Shown: positions 24,637 through 33,437, counted from the first letter of the stretch. The stretch: DNA of 64,000 nucleotides from DATKYQ01 sp964640665 (GCA_964640665.1 CAZXHT010000022.1:4394-68393), one strand, 5' to 3'. Notes: generated by a model not told the origin, from the letters alone. Made by a program: numbers and translations.

Positions 24637-25367
24637 TCGTCCTCCATGAAGATTTCCGCAACGTGCCGCAAGGTGTTCTCGGCTTCGCCCTCGATGGCGA
24701 TCTTTCCGTCTTTGAGAAACGCGACCCGGTTGCAAAGCACATGGGCCTCTTCGATATTGTGAGTGGCCAGCAGGATGGTCTTTTTCATCTTGCCGGCCAA
24801 CGTCTGTCCCAGGAGTTCACGCGTGCGCCGCGCCGCGCCCGGGTCCATGGCCCTGGTCGGCTCGTCGACCAGCAGAACCTCGGGATCATGCAGCAGGGCA
24901 CGGGCCAGGCTCAGACGCTGGCGCATGCCGGTGGACAGGTCTCTGAATGGTTTATCAAGCTCTTCCTGAATGCCGATGATATGGCACAATTCGTCTATGC
25001 GAGGGCGGATACTTTTTGGCTCGAGATTTGCGAGCGTGGCAAAGAAAGAAAGATTGTGCCTGGCCGTCAGGCGCCAGAAGAAGCTGCGCTCGTCGGACAG
25101 TACGAAGCCAAGTCTGGCGCGCACGGCGGCCGACCGCCCGACCGCGTCGCGGCCCAGGATTGTGACCGTGCCGCGATCGGGAATGATCGTGGATGCCAAA
25201 ATCCGCAGCAATGTCGTCTTGCCGGCGCCGTTGGGGCCCAGTATGCCGGTGACAGAGCCCGTGCGCACCGCAAGAGTCACTCCCGTAAGCACCTCGATGC
25301 GCTTTCTCGAAAGCGGGTGCGCCAGGATCTGCCCCAGCGGCCGCGGCAGCGTGAAGCGCTTGTGCAC
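24633..25367 (-). CDS. ABC exporter ATP-binding protein
   Basis: 244 residues from the GTG at 25367. Walker A GPNGAGKTT, signature LSTGMRQRLSLARALLHDP, Walker B VLLVDEPT and the switch His in ATHNIEEA are all present. The frame is open for 11 further codons upstream to a CTG (25400), which overlaps the mltG stop and would restore the usual first strand (NPAIDIRDVHKRF). The true start may therefore be a non-ATG codon there. It is followed by its permease with a 4-nt overlap. Confidence 0.85.
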   Translation of the reverse strand: MHKRFTLPRPLGQILAHPLSRKRIEVLTGVTLAVRTGSVTGILGPNGAGKTTLLRILASTIIPDRGTVTILGRDAVGRSAAVRARLGFVLSDERSFFWRLTARHNLSFFATLANLEPKSIRPRIDELCHIIGIQEELDKPFRDLSTGMRQRLSLARALLHDPEVLLVDEPTRAMDPGAARRTRELLGQTLAGKMKKTILLATHNIEEAHVLCNRVAFLKDGKIAIEGEAENTLRHVAEIFMEDE

Positions 25368-25396
25368 GTCGCGGATATCGATTGCAGGATTGTCGA

Positions 25397-26419
25397 TCAG
25401 CCACCTCCCTGGAAGCGCCTGACGGCCGCGTAATGACAGGCCAGGGTGGGGCAGAAGAAATGCGTGCCGTCGTTTTTGGAGACGAAGAAGAAGTGCTTCG
25501 TCTTCTCGGGGAACAGGGCAGCCTCGATAGCCTCCCGGCCAGGGTTGCAGATCGGTCCCGGTGGCAGACCCTTGTGGCGGTAAGTGTTGTAGGGGCTGTC
25601 GATCTTCAGGTCTTTTTGAGTCAGATTGCCCGAGAAACTCCCGCGGGCGAGCAGCACGGCGTAAATCACGGTCGGATCGGTGTCTAAGCGCCAGTTGTCA
25701 CGCAGGCGGTTGTGGAAAACTCCGGAGATCAAGGCCCGCTCTGACGCCGCTCCGGTTTCCTTTTCGACGATCGACGCCAGTGTAACGACCTGCAACTCGC
25801 TCATCCCGAGTTCCCTCGCGCGCTCGCGCCACTCGGCAGTGAATACCTGCCGGTAACCGGCGACCATCTTACCCAGGATCTCGTTGAGCGGTGTATCCTT
25901 GCGAAACCTGTAAGTATCGGGGAAGAGGAAACCCTCGAGACTGTCGCCCGGCAAATTGAGTGATTTGACGAAAGCCTTGTCGCGGGCCCGAGCCACGAAC
26001 TTGGCCTTATCCGCCAGCCCGGCCTGGGAGTAGGGTTCTGCCACCTCGTCGATGCGCAAACCCTCAGGAATGGTTACGCTGTGAGTGACCGGAGTGCCGG
26101 CCAGTAGAACATCGAGAACTTGCTTGGGCGTCATGTCATCGCGGAAGGCCAACTCGCCGGCCTTGATCCGGCCGGAGGCGCGCCGGTAGTAATGCACGTA
26201 GCGTTCGAAGTCGGCAGCCTCGTCGATTACGCCGGAGTCTGCGAGCAGGTTGGCTACGGCGCGCGGGCCGGCTCCACGCGGAATACTGACCGCGAGCTCT
26301 TTTCCGCTTCCCTGATGGGGAGTGGTTTCGTAGGAATGGATCATTAACCAAGTCACCAGCGCGGCGATGCCGGCCAGTCCGATCAAACATACCAGGCCGA
26401 CGATGACGATCTTCTTCAC
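25397..26419 (-). CDS. mltG: Endolytic murein transglycosylase MltG
   Basis: 340 residues from a GTG at 26419 (VKKIVIVGLVCLIG), chosen because it overlaps the ruvX stop and puts the membrane anchor at the N-terminus. A LysM-like/YceG domain follows. The catalytic region has VTIPEGLRIDEVAE, LEGFLFPDTYRF and LASIVEKETG with the catalytic Glu. It cleaves nascent glycan chains in the periplasm. The ruvX-mltG order is common in bacteria. Confidence 0.92.
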   Translation of the reverse strand: MKKIVIVGLVCLIGLAGIAALVTWLMIHSYETTPHQGSGKELAVSIPRGAGPRAVANLLADSGVIDEAADFERYVHYYRRASGRIKAGELAFRDDMTPKQVLDVLLAGTPVTHSVTIPEGLRIDEVAEPYSQAGLADKAKFVARARDKAFVKSLNLPGDSLEGFLFPDTYRFRKDTPLNEILGKMVAGYRQVFTAEWRERARELGMSELQVVTLASIVEKETGAASERALISGVFHNRLRDNWRLDTDPTVIYAVLLARGSFSGNLTQKDLKIDSPYNTYRHKGLPPGPICNPGREAIEAALFPEKTKHFFFVSKNDGTHFFCPTLACHYAAVRRFQGGG

Positions 26420-26838
26420 TCGGCCTCCCCGCGCTGGGCCTGGAGGTAGCTTTCCAGAATCAGTGCCGCGGCCAGCTGGTCTACCACTTTGCGTCGCTTG
26501 CCGGGCTTGACTCCCGTTTGCTTCAGGATCTCCTGCGCTTCCCATGTTGTCAGCCTTTCATCCCACAGGTGAACGGCAATACTCAGATAATCGGCGAGCT
26601 TCTCCGCAAAGCGCCGTGCAGCCACTGCCGCGGGGCCCTCGCTGTCGTCCATGTTGAGCGGCAGTCCCACGACCACCGCCGTTGGGGCGTGTTCCTTGAC
26701 CAGGGTGGAAATGGCTTCCAGATCGCGCTTACCGCCGTGTCTGGCGATGACACACAGCGGGTGGGCGGCCCAGCCCAACTCATCGGTCTTGGCGATACCG
26801 ATGCGCTTGGAGCCTAAGTCTATTCCCAGAAGCGACAT
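26416..26838 (-). CDS. ruvX: Putative Holliday junction resolvase RuvX (YqgF)
   Basis: 140 residues, the usual family length. LLGIDLGSKRIGIAKTD is the RNase-H-like first strand with catalytic Asp. VVVGLPLNMDDSEG and HLWDERLTTWEA give the second and third acidic residues. YqgF proteins act in 16S rRNA 5' maturation and/or Holliday junction resolution. The gene is coupled to mltG by a 4-nt overlap. Confidence 0.92.
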   Translation of the reverse strand: MSLLGIDLGSKRIGIAKTDELGWAAHPLCVIARHGGKRDLEAISTLVKEHAPTAVVVGLPLNMDDSEGPAAVAARRFAEKLADYLSIAVHLWDERLTTWEAQEILKQTGVKPGKRRKVVDQLAAALILESYLQAQRGEAE

Positions 26839-26964
26839 GCCCGGATTATAACCATACCAGGCCGGCAGGCAAACTCCGCAACGGGATCGTTGATTATGAA
26901 CCCGGCGCTCCGGAACTTACAATAGGACCCCTTGCATTCGGTTCATTGCATCGCTCCCTCGAAA

Positions 26965-28128
26965 TCAAGTCATTTTCAGGCTGCTTTTGACAAGCGCACG
27001 CGCCGCCGCGATACAAAGCTCACCGGCGCGCCGATTATTAAGGCGCACCGGAGCGTGCCCCATCGCCAGGCCGAGCAGCTCGACCAGGTGAAACAATTCG
27101 ACCTTGCGGCGACTAAACCGGTTGACCACCGAAAACATTATTTCGCAGCCGTTGCAATACACCCCCAGTGCGTCCGCCCCCGAATCCCGGGCCTCCTTCA
27201 ATCGGCCCCCGGCCTGCGCGGTCATGTCCATCGGGTTGTACCGCCCGCCGATCGATGCAAAGCCGCAGCAAAGCGAGTCGGCCCGCGACTTTTTCATCTC
27301 CATCACCTCGACCCCGGCCCAGGCAAAAAGCCGGCGGACCTGGTCGTAGAACGGATCCCCGAGCATCCTGGCATGGCAGGAGTCATGGAGGATGACCTTC
27401 GTGCCAAGCGGCTTGGGCGGGCCGAAGGAGTCGAGCCGTTCCTCGATCCAGTCAAAGACCGAGACGACGGGAAATGGAATTTCGATGCCGAGGCGCTCGG
27501 GGTAAATGTTCCGAATCATGTTCAGGCCGGCCGGGCAGAAAAAGACCATGCGGGACGGCGGGTCTGAAATCCAGTGTTCCGCCCACGCGGCGGCCTGCTT
27601 CTCGAACCGATCGAAAAGGCCCAGGCGGAACGAGGGCTCGCCGCAGCAGATCCCCGGCGAGGCGACCGCGGGAAGGTCTGCAAACATCGGAGACATCGCC
27701 ACAAATGGATTCAGAAGCTGGTTGCAGCCGAGGAAAAGAACTTCACGTCCCTTCGCCGATGCCGTGAGCGTCCGGAAAAAGGATTGTTCCTCCGCCGCGA
27801 AATACCGTTGGATTTCGCTCCAGGGGCTCGGCCCGGCGCGTCCAGGTAAAGCCGGCCGGACAAAGAAGGGGGCCTCGGGACGCATCTCATGCCGCCTGAA
27901 AAGGATCAGGCCGAGGGGATCAGCGTCGTTCGGGCAAACCGCCTGGCAGGCGAAGCAGGACGTGCAACCTGAAAGCACCTTGTTCGGCAGCCCGGCCAGC
28001 AGCTTCTGCTTTTCGGCCATCGCCTCAAAAAGCGTGAAGTCCATCTGGGGGCATTGGAAAAGGCACTGGCCGCAAACCGTGCAGCGGTCCTGCGCGTTTT
28101 GTAAAATCGATGAAAGCCGCTCGTTCAT
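26965..28128 (-). CDS. HdrD/GlpC-like iron-sulfur protein (third of three)
   Basis: 387 residues from the ATG at 28128; AAGGAG lies 8 nt upstream, and the longer frame to 28713 is a shadow of the next gene. Two 4Fe-4S motifs are at the N-terminus (CTVCGQCLFQCP, CTSCFACQAVCP). Two CCG domains follow, with PGICCGEPSF and DSLCCGFASIGG, ending in a NGCEIMFSV segment. This is the architecture of HdrD, GlpC and lactate-oxidation LldE/LutA-like subunits. CCG domains bind a non-cubane 4Fe-4S cluster and pass electrons between thiol/disulfide or quinone partners. The start overlaps the previous gene by 4 nt. Confidence 0.8.
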   Translation of the reverse strand: MNERLSSILQNAQDRCTVCGQCLFQCPQMDFTLFEAMAEKQKLLAGLPNKVLSGCTSCFACQAVCPNDADPLGLILFRRHEMRPEAPFFVRPALPGRAGPSPWSEIQRYFAAEEQSFFRTLTASAKGREVLFLGCNQLLNPFVAMSPMFADLPAVASPGICCGEPSFRLGLFDRFEKQAAAWAEHWISDPPSRMVFFCPAGLNMIRNIYPERLGIEIPFPVVSVFDWIEERLDSFGPPKPLGTKVILHDSCHARMLGDPFYDQVRRLFAWAGVEVMEMKKSRADSLCCGFASIGGRYNPMDMTAQAGGRLKEARDSGADALGVYCNGCEIMFSVVNRFSRRKVELFHLVELLGLAMGHAPVRLNNRRAGELCIAAARALVKSSLKMT

Positions 28129-29555
28129 CCCGTTTCTCCTTGGATCCTCCTGCGATAGGCCGCGATGCCCAACCGCGAAAAGGCGCCGATCATGCGCCTG
28201 GATACCGGGTTTTGCACCAAGGGCCCGTTGAAAAGCCGGGCCAGATTCCTGATTCGCCCGGCGTCGGCTTCGGGAGTTTCCAAAACGGGATCGAGGCGGG
28301 CGGGGTCGGGAGGCCGCGGGAAGAAACGCTTTCGTTCTTCGGCTGAAAGCGCCCATTTCATTATCAGATTCGTCGCGACGGCAAGCACGTCCCAGGCCCT
28401 TCGCTCCACGCTTCGCACCGGCGTCTCGCCCGCGGCCATCCCCACCAGGTCGAGAGTATGGAGGACCTTTGGGCCGACGCCGGTCACTTCCCGGATGAGC
28501 GTCAGGAAAAGGTAGCACGCCGGGCAGCTTGTCAAAATCACGTCCGCTCCAGTGCGGGCGGCCTCCTCCATGCGCCGCTGAAGGCTGGAAAGGAGGTATA
28601 TTAGCGTTGGGAATGGACTGCCGCGCCCCGCCCAATGCAGCGTCGGAATCGTCGCCGCCCATCCGCAGCAAAGGGCCCGGAAGCGATTGTGTTCCATTTC
28701 CACAAGATCGCACCCGGCCCGTGAAGCGATTTTTCTAAGGATCTCCTGAGGCCGGCCCCCGAAGTATCGAGACATGCAGTTGTCATGGACGGTCACCCGC
28801 AGGCCGAGCGGATGATTGACCTCGATCACGCCGGATTCGAGCCTTTCGAGAATCCAGTCATCGAGGGAACGTACTTCGAAGGAAAAATTCCCGCCGTACC
28901 GCCGGGGCAGGACCTCGCCGAGCATGGCCGCTTCCGCGGGCATGAAACAAATCAGCTCTTGTACGCCCAGGTCGGAGAAAGTTCTCTGGCAAAGTTTCAC
29001 TACCTGTTCGGTCAGGCCGACGGCGCCGAGCTTGTTTGTATCGCCGCCACATCCCCAAAGCCCCTCGCTTCCGGCCGCCACCGGCAAAAGCGAATCGAGG
29101 ATTTTTCCTTGCGCAAGAAAAGGCACGAGGTTCGTGTAGAAGCCGGTCAGCAGGATTCGTTCTCTCGGGACGCGCAAGTTTTCTTCCCAGGCCTTTAGAA
29201 GGGACAACTCCCGGGCGCCCATCAAAAGACGAACGCCCGACCAAACGTTCTCCGGCTCGTTTGGGAAAACCAGCTTGGCAAAGGAGGGAAGACCGCGCTC
29301 CCGCGTCCGCTCATCGAAGCGTTCCAGAATGAGTTCGTAGGGGTCGGCGCCTTTTGGGCAGACGAAGTCGCAGACGTTGCAGGTCGTGCAGAACCGGAAG
29401 GCCGCCGAACGCTCCACGTTCCCCTCGATAAGCGCCGCGATGTCCGCCTTCGCCGCGGTTTCCGAAAGGCTCAAAACCGGGCACTCGATGAAACACTCCC
29501 CGCAGCCGTCGCAACTGTCCTCGGCAAACCAGCGGAACTTGTGTTCAGAACTCAT
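28125..29555 (-). CDS. HdrD-like iron-sulfur protein with degenerate first CCG motif (second of three)
   Basis: 476 residues, longer than its two neighbours. 4Fe-4S motifs are CDGCGECFIECP and CTTCNVCDFVCP. In the first CCG domain the CCG is replaced by GLWGCGGDTNK, so the special cluster is probably lost there; the second domain keeps RALCCGWAAT and TSCPACYLF. A C-terminal extension of about 90 residues (from ERRAWDVLAVATNLIMKW) is not seen in the paralogues. It could act as a scaffold within a three-subunit complex. Confidence 0.75.
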   Translation of the reverse strand: MSSEHKFRWFAEDSCDGCGECFIECPVLSLSETAAKADIAALIEGNVERSAAFRFCTTCNVCDFVCPKGADPYELILERFDERTRERGLPSFAKLVFPNEPENVWSGVRLLMGARELSLLKAWEENLRVPRERILLTGFYTNLVPFLAQGKILDSLLPVAAGSEGLWGCGGDTNKLGAVGLTEQVVKLCQRTFSDLGVQELICFMPAEAAMLGEVLPRRYGGNFSFEVRSLDDWILERLESGVIEVNHPLGLRVTVHDNCMSRYFGGRPQEILRKIASRAGCDLVEMEHNRFRALCCGWAATIPTLHWAGRGSPFPTLIYLLSSLQRRMEEAARTGADVILTSCPACYLFLTLIREVTGVGPKVLHTLDLVGMAAGETPVRSVERRAWDVLAVATNLIMKWALSAEERKRFFPRPPDPARLDPVLETPEADAGRIRNLARLFNGPLVQNPVSRRMIGAFSRLGIAAYRRRIQGETG

Positions 29556-29575
29556 TTTTCGCCCCGCGCGGGATG

Positions 29576-30769
29576 TCAGGAAAGATCACTCATGAAGAAA
29601 CGCTTTTTCGACAGCGTCTTGGGTATCTGGTGGCGGGCTACGCCTTTGAACATCAGTCGCGCCCGCTTCTTGTTCCGCCTCTCGGGTTTTTCGCCCGTGG
29701 CGATTTGGAGCAGTTCTAAAAGATGATAGACGGGCAAACGGTTCGGATAGGCAATCTGGCCGACGGAAAGCATCTGCAGGCAGCCGGCGCAATAGACGGC
29801 CACGGCCCGCGCCCCGGTCTTTCCTGCCTGTCGAAGGCTGCGGATCGTGGCGGAGGTGACGTCCAGGGGATGATAGCCAGAGGCGTGGCTGAAGCCGCCG
29901 CCGATTCCACAGCAAAGGGCCCTTTCGCGCGAAAGCTCCTCCTCGACGACCGTTGCGCCCATCTTTTCGAGAAGCAGTCTGGGAACGTCCATGAACTCGT
30001 CGCCGAACATTTTGGCGTAGCACGATTCCTGGATGGTCACGGTTCGGTTGAGAGGATTTGTGATCTTTACCTCGCCCGATTCGATCCTCTCCAGCAGCCA
30101 GGGTAGCATGTGGCGAACCTCGAAATCGAAGCGCACGCCGAATTTAGGAAGGACGTTTTGAAACATGTTCATCCCCGCGGTGCACGGGACGATCATCCTC
30201 TTAATACGCAGTTTTTTCGCCCACGCCGAAAGCCGCGCGGCGGCCTTTTCGACCATCTCGTACTGTCCCGTGCGGTAATAGGTTTCGCCGCAGCAAAGTG
30301 ACAGCGACCCGCGAATATTGACGCTGTCTAGGAGCCTGGTCCGCGTCAGGTACGGCACGGTGATAACGTTGCATCCCGGGTAGAAGACCTCCTCGCAGGG
30401 CGATTCGTCCTCCCAACTTTCGACGAGGGCTCTTTCGTCGGCAGGCAGTCTTTCAAGGACGTAGGTCCTGAAATTCAGCGGACTGTCGGGGATGAAGTAT
30501 TTCGCCCGGACCGGAAGACCCTCGCGCACGGATTTTTCGTGCCAGATATCCAAGATCCGCTGCGCTGGATTTGCGCCTTCCGGACAGAAAAGATTACAGG
30601 CGAAACAACTCGTGCATTTGGAAAGCGCGCGCTTTGTCTTCTCGCCGCGGGAGAGCCTTTTCACTTCCGCCTTCGCCAAATCGATCGGCAGGCTCATCAC
30701 GGGACATTGATGCAGGCACTGCCCGCAAAGGACGCATTTCTCGGCATGAAATCCATCGAAAAGATCCAT
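29576..30769 (-). CDS. HdrD-like iron-sulfur protein (first of three)
   Basis: 397 residues from the ATG at 30769, with GGAGGT 5-6 nt upstream. N-terminal motifs CVLCGQCLHQCP and CTSCFACNLFCP bind two 4Fe-4S clusters. Both CCG domains are intact (LSLCCGETYYRTG, RALCCGIGGGFSH), with CAGCLQMLSV near the end. It is the promoter-proximal gene of the operon. No HdrA, HdrB, HdrC, flavin or membrane subunit is encoded next to the three genes, so the electron donor and acceptor must come from elsewhere. Confidence 0.8.
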   Translation of the reverse strand: MDLFDGFHAEKCVLCGQCLHQCPVMSLPIDLAKAEVKRLSRGEKTKRALSKCTSCFACNLFCPEGANPAQRILDIWHEKSVREGLPVRAKYFIPDSPLNFRTYVLERLPADERALVESWEDESPCEEVFYPGCNVITVPYLTRTRLLDSVNIRGSLSLCCGETYYRTGQYEMVEKAAARLSAWAKKLRIKRMIVPCTAGMNMFQNVLPKFGVRFDFEVRHMLPWLLERIESGEVKITNPLNRTVTIQESCYAKMFGDEFMDVPRLLLEKMGATVVEEELSRERALCCGIGGGFSHASGYHPLDVTSATIRSLRQAGKTGARAVAVYCAGCLQMLSVGQIAYPNRLPVYHLLELLQIATGEKPERRNKKRARLMFKGVARHQIPKTLSKKRFFMSDLS

Positions 30770-30877
30770 CCGGACCTCCGGGCAAAACGGAGTCTGACCC
30801 CTGTTCTTAGCTGCTTGTCGGATACTATCGTGATAAAATCTCCTTTGATAGTGCAGTCTTCTTTCAGGGAGGTCGAT

Positions 30878-32143
30878 ATGCGCAGGTATGTCATGGCGGC
30901 GTTTCTTCTGGTTGCATGCAGCGGCCGGGTCGACGCGGCCGAGTGTGACTCGGAGTGGGGCGTGCATCCTGAGTGGATCTTCTGCCACGACTTCGAGGCG
31001 CCGGACGCCGGCGATTTTAACACTTATTGGAACGACGTCTACGGCGTTCCCGACAGGGTGTTTTTGATCGACGAAAACCCGGGTGGAATCGCCGGTAATC
31101 ACGCCTTGCGTACCATGGCCGTCAACGAAGGCGATACCGAACTTTCGTCGGGCGTAAGCAGCGGGCCCAAGAAGTTTCTCGGCCGGGAGGTTGACTGGGA
31201 GGCGGTCTATTTCAGGAAGTACGTGCGCTTCAACGAGGGCTTCAAGCAGGGCAATTTCATGCACATCGGCGGCCTGGGGGCATGCGCGGCGCGCGACTAT
31301 CCCTGGGACTGCATGGGTCACGCGGGGGAACGGCCGGCGGGAGACGACCGCTTCTCGTCAAACCTGGAACCATGGTCGGACTACCAGAGTTTACCCTTTC
31401 CGGGTCGCTGGGGGTTTTACTCCTACTATCACCAGATGTACATGGACTGCGGTTTTCCCGGACCGGACGACTGCTACGGAGATATGTTCGCGCCGGGCGA
31501 AGACTTCTTGCTCGGCCGGGGCGAGTGGCACGTGCTCGAGCTGATGATCCAGCCCAACACCCCGGGCCTGACCGACGGCTACCAGGCTTTCTGGGCGGAC
31601 GGGGTCAAGATCTACACCTCGCCGGACATCAACTGGCGCACAGACGGCGCGCTGAAAATCAACAAGGCCGGACTTTACCTGTACGTTCACAATGTCCCGG
31701 CCCACACCTCCTGCGTGCTGGATTTCGACAACGTAGTCATCAGCCAGGCCTACATCGGTCCGGTGATTTGCCAGCCAAGCGAAGCGATTTCCGCCCCCTG
31801 CATCTGCGGGGGTGCTCCGGATCCGGAAGACTCCGCGAACGTGTATTCGGGCGGATATTGCTGCGACGCGAAGTGGCAGTCTTCGGCATGCGGCCAGCAG
31901 CAAGACGGCGGCCAGGATGCCGGCCCGGATGCGGGCGACCCGGGGCCGCAACCCGCGGACGAAACTGTTTCCGACGCGGGAGAAGACAATCCTGACTCAA
32001 CCATTCCCCAGGCGGACGAACACAAGGGATCATTATCCGGCGGGTGCGGCTGCGGGGGACGCGAACAGGGCGACGCGCTTTTTTTGATGTTGCTGTGCGC
32101 CACTGGCCTACTCCTCGGGCACCGGGCCCGAAGATCCGTATAA
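30878..32143 (+). CDS. Exported polysaccharide-lyase-like protein with MYXO-CTERM-type tail
   Basis: 421 residues from the ATG at 30878, with GGGAGG 6 nt upstream. A signal peptide is followed by a concanavalin-A-like beta-jelly-roll domain (about 30-285; HDFEAPDAGDFNTYWND, YFRKYVRFNEGFKQGNFMHI, LDFDNVVISQAYIG), resembling polysaccharide lyase-type proteins. A Cys-rich segment, an Asp/Pro-rich linker and the tail GGCGCGGREQGDALFLMLL, plus an Arg-rich end, form a MYXO-CTERM-like sorting signal with Gly-Cys motif and membrane span. The last 25 codons recur at 38206-38280. It is transcribed divergently from the HdrD-like operon. Confidence 0.75.
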   Translation: MRRYVMAAFLLVACSGRVDAAECDSEWGVHPEWIFCHDFEAPDAGDFNTYWNDVYGVPDRVFLIDENPGGIAGNHALRTMAVNEGDTELSSGVSSGPKKFLGREVDWEAVYFRKYVRFNEGFKQGNFMHIGGLGACAARDYPWDCMGHAGERPAGDDRFSSNLEPWSDYQSLPFPGRWGFYSYYHQMYMDCGFPGPDDCYGDMFAPGEDFLLGRGEWHVLELMIQPNTPGLTDGYQAFWADGVKIYTSPDINWRTDGALKINKAGLYLYVHNVPAHTSCVLDFDNVVISQAYIGPVICQPSEAISAPCICGGAPDPEDSANVYSGGYCCDAKWQSSACGQQQDGGQDAGPDAGDPGPQPADETVSDAGEDNPDSTIPQADEHKGSLSGGCGCGGREQGDALFLMLLCATGLLLGHRARRSV

Positions 32144-32197
32144 GTTTTCTCCCTCCCCCTTTTCCTCTCGGCTCGGAACAGTTAGGCTCTTAGAAAA

Positions 32198-32222
32198 TGT
32201 GACCGGTTCCCGGACACCCTGT
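32198..32222. repeat. GGTTCCCGGACACCC repeat, copy A
   Basis: TGTGACCGGTTCCCGGACAC followed by CCTGT. The same core occurs at 36621 and 39051. CCGG..CCGG symmetry makes it partly palindromic. Confidence 0.65.
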
Positions 32223-32235
32223 GCAACCCGAAACA

Positions 32236-32273
32236 TGGGTTACATTTTATACCGGATACATAGGTAACACTTT
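32236..32273 (-). mobile_element. IS481-like element end motif
   Basis: On the minus strand GTGTTACCTATGTATCCGGT is followed by a second TGTAACCCATGTTTCGGG. Such paired TGTTACCTATG strings are typical of IS481-family ends, from memory. The motif lies just outside the transposase remnant at 32321. A related TGTTACCTATGTATCCGGT is found on the plus strand near 36590. Confidence 0.4.
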
Positions 32274-32279
32274 TCAATG

Positions 32280-32309
32280 GCTTAGGTTCCCCCCGAGGGG
32301 AACCTAAGC
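32280..32309. repeat. Perfect 13-bp stem hairpin with CCGA loop
   Basis: GCTTAGGTTCCCC pairs perfectly with GGGGAACCTAAGC around CCGA. No T-run follows on either strand. It stands between the IS481-like end motif and the transposase remnant, so it may be part of the element end or a site of recombination. Confidence 0.6.
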
Positions 32310-32320
32310 CGCCGGGCGAG

Positions 32321-32487
32321 TCACGAGTCCACCACCTTTCCGATTCGTTCGTCGATATAGCCCATTTTCTTGTCCAAGAAAGAGACCAGCCAGTAGTGGT
32401 CCCTGACTTCCCTTAGTCCGATTTGTTCGCCTGCGAGTGCTGCACTGATGTAGCAGGTTTTTTTTCTCCCGAACGTTCTCCCGAACG
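32321..32487 (-). pseudogene. IS481-like transposase C-terminal remnant
   Basis: Read on the minus strand up to a TGA at 32323-32321, the frame encodes CYISAALAGEQIGLREVRD, then HYWLVSFLDKKMGYIDERIG. IS481-type integrase-core transposases end in a similar segment (pattern ALAGExVGLREVxDxxWLVSFMxYDLGYFD). The rest of the gene is missing; the fragment is cut off upstream by the MITE at 32490. Confidence 0.5.
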
Positions 32488-32489
32488 GA

Positions 32490-32600
32490 AAAGGGGTCGG
32501 GTCTTGTTATTTGATACTTAGGGTTTTGCATGACATTTCAGTGTAACATATCGTAAAGATAACATAATTAAGTATCAAGTGGCATGACCCGACCCCTTTG
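32490..32600. mobile_element. MITE with GGGGTCGGGTC terminal inverted repeats
   Basis: AAAGGGGTCGGGTC at the left is repeated in inverse at the right (GACCCGACCCCTTT). After a 6-nt partly matching spacer, TTGATACTTA also pairs, giving arms of about 32 bp and a total of about 111 bp. The centre is AT-rich and non-coding. The design fits REP-like or MITE elements moved in trans. It has inserted next to the transposase remnant. Confidence 0.6.
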
Positions 32601-32786
32601 TTGTTTGAGGCAGCAACGTCAGGGTGTGAACGGCCGGTGGCACTTTTTCGACCGTTTCCGTGGGGCCGCGTCCCGGGTTCAATTCCTGCAACCATCCGAC
32701 AAGCAACCTGTTTTCCAGAACTAGCGTTTCTTTCCGTCTCCTGGCATCGAGATTGCAGTTTCGAAGACACTTAGAGGAGGTTCCAC

Positions 32787-33437
32787 ATGTTTTCGAAACG
32801 GTTCCTTGGCAGCTTGGCTGCCACAATACTGGTTTGTTTTCCCGGTGCGGGAATGGCCGGCGACTACGATGGCAATCACTTCGAAATCACCATGGGATTC
32901 ATCACCGGCGAGCAGGACTATACCGGCACCCATTTTCAGCGCAAAGGCAACACTGCTCTCACCCTGGCGGCTCCTTTCCTGGAAAAACCGTTCAACCGGG
33001 TGAGCTTGCACGGTCTGCGTTACGAGGCCTGCCTTGTGGCCAACTACGTGCGCATGACCATGGGGGTCGACATTCCTTTCACCTCCTACCGCCTGTCGGA
33101 TGCCACCGGCACATATGAGATCGACGGGCGTGCGGTCGAGGTGATCACCGACGATCTGAGCCCGTTCGATCTCCATTTCGGGATTGGCGGAGAGTTCTGG
33201 ATGGGCCCGGTGGCGGCCTACGCCGACCTGATCGGCGGGGTCCACTGGACGGATGCTTCGTTCCTGGTCGAAGGAGAGAACCTGGACTACTCTGCGTTGA
33301 CCTTCAACTTCTGGGCCCGGGCCGGCCTCAGGGTCCACGTCAAGGACTGGCTGTTCCTAGCCGTCGCTGGCGAGATCGGCATCGTGGGAGACATGAAGTG
33401 GATGGCCGAGCTCTCGGTGGAGTTCGCCATCATGTAG
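32787..33437 (+). CDS. Small outer-membrane beta-barrel-like protein
   Basis: 216 residues with a signal peptide (FPGAGMAGDY, cleavage near 24) and AGAGGAGG 9 nt upstream of the ATG. The mature part alternates hydrophobic and polar residues with many aromatic strand ends (HFGIGGEFWMGPVAAYADLI, ALTFNFWARAGLRVHVKDW), and ends MAELSVEFAIM, as in eight-stranded barrels. It stands alone between mobile debris and the sulfur operon. Function unknown; pore or adhesion roles are possible. Confidence 0.65.
   Translation: MFSKRFLGSLAATILVCFPGAGMAGDYDGNHFEITMGFITGEQDYTGTHFQRKGNTALTLAAPFLEKPFNRVSLHGLRYEACLVANYVRMTMGVDIPFTSYRLSDATGTYEIDGRAVEVITDDLSPFDLHFGIGGEFWMGPVAAYADLIGGVHWTDASFLVEGENLDYSALTFNFWARAGLRVHVKDWLFLAVAGEIGIVGDMKWMAELSVEFAIM

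Noticed and set aside
28129..28713. N-terminal extension of the third HdrD-like protein
   Set aside because: This part of the frame lies inside the second HdrD-like gene in another frame; the ATG at 28128 has a ribosome site and overlaps the upstream stop.
30539..30877. N-terminal extension of the polysaccharide-lyase-like protein
   Set aside because: It overlaps the HdrD-like gene on the other strand; signal peptide and GGGAGG support the ATG at 30878.
32280..32309. Perfect hairpin as a transcription terminator
   Set aside because: No T-run follows on either strand.
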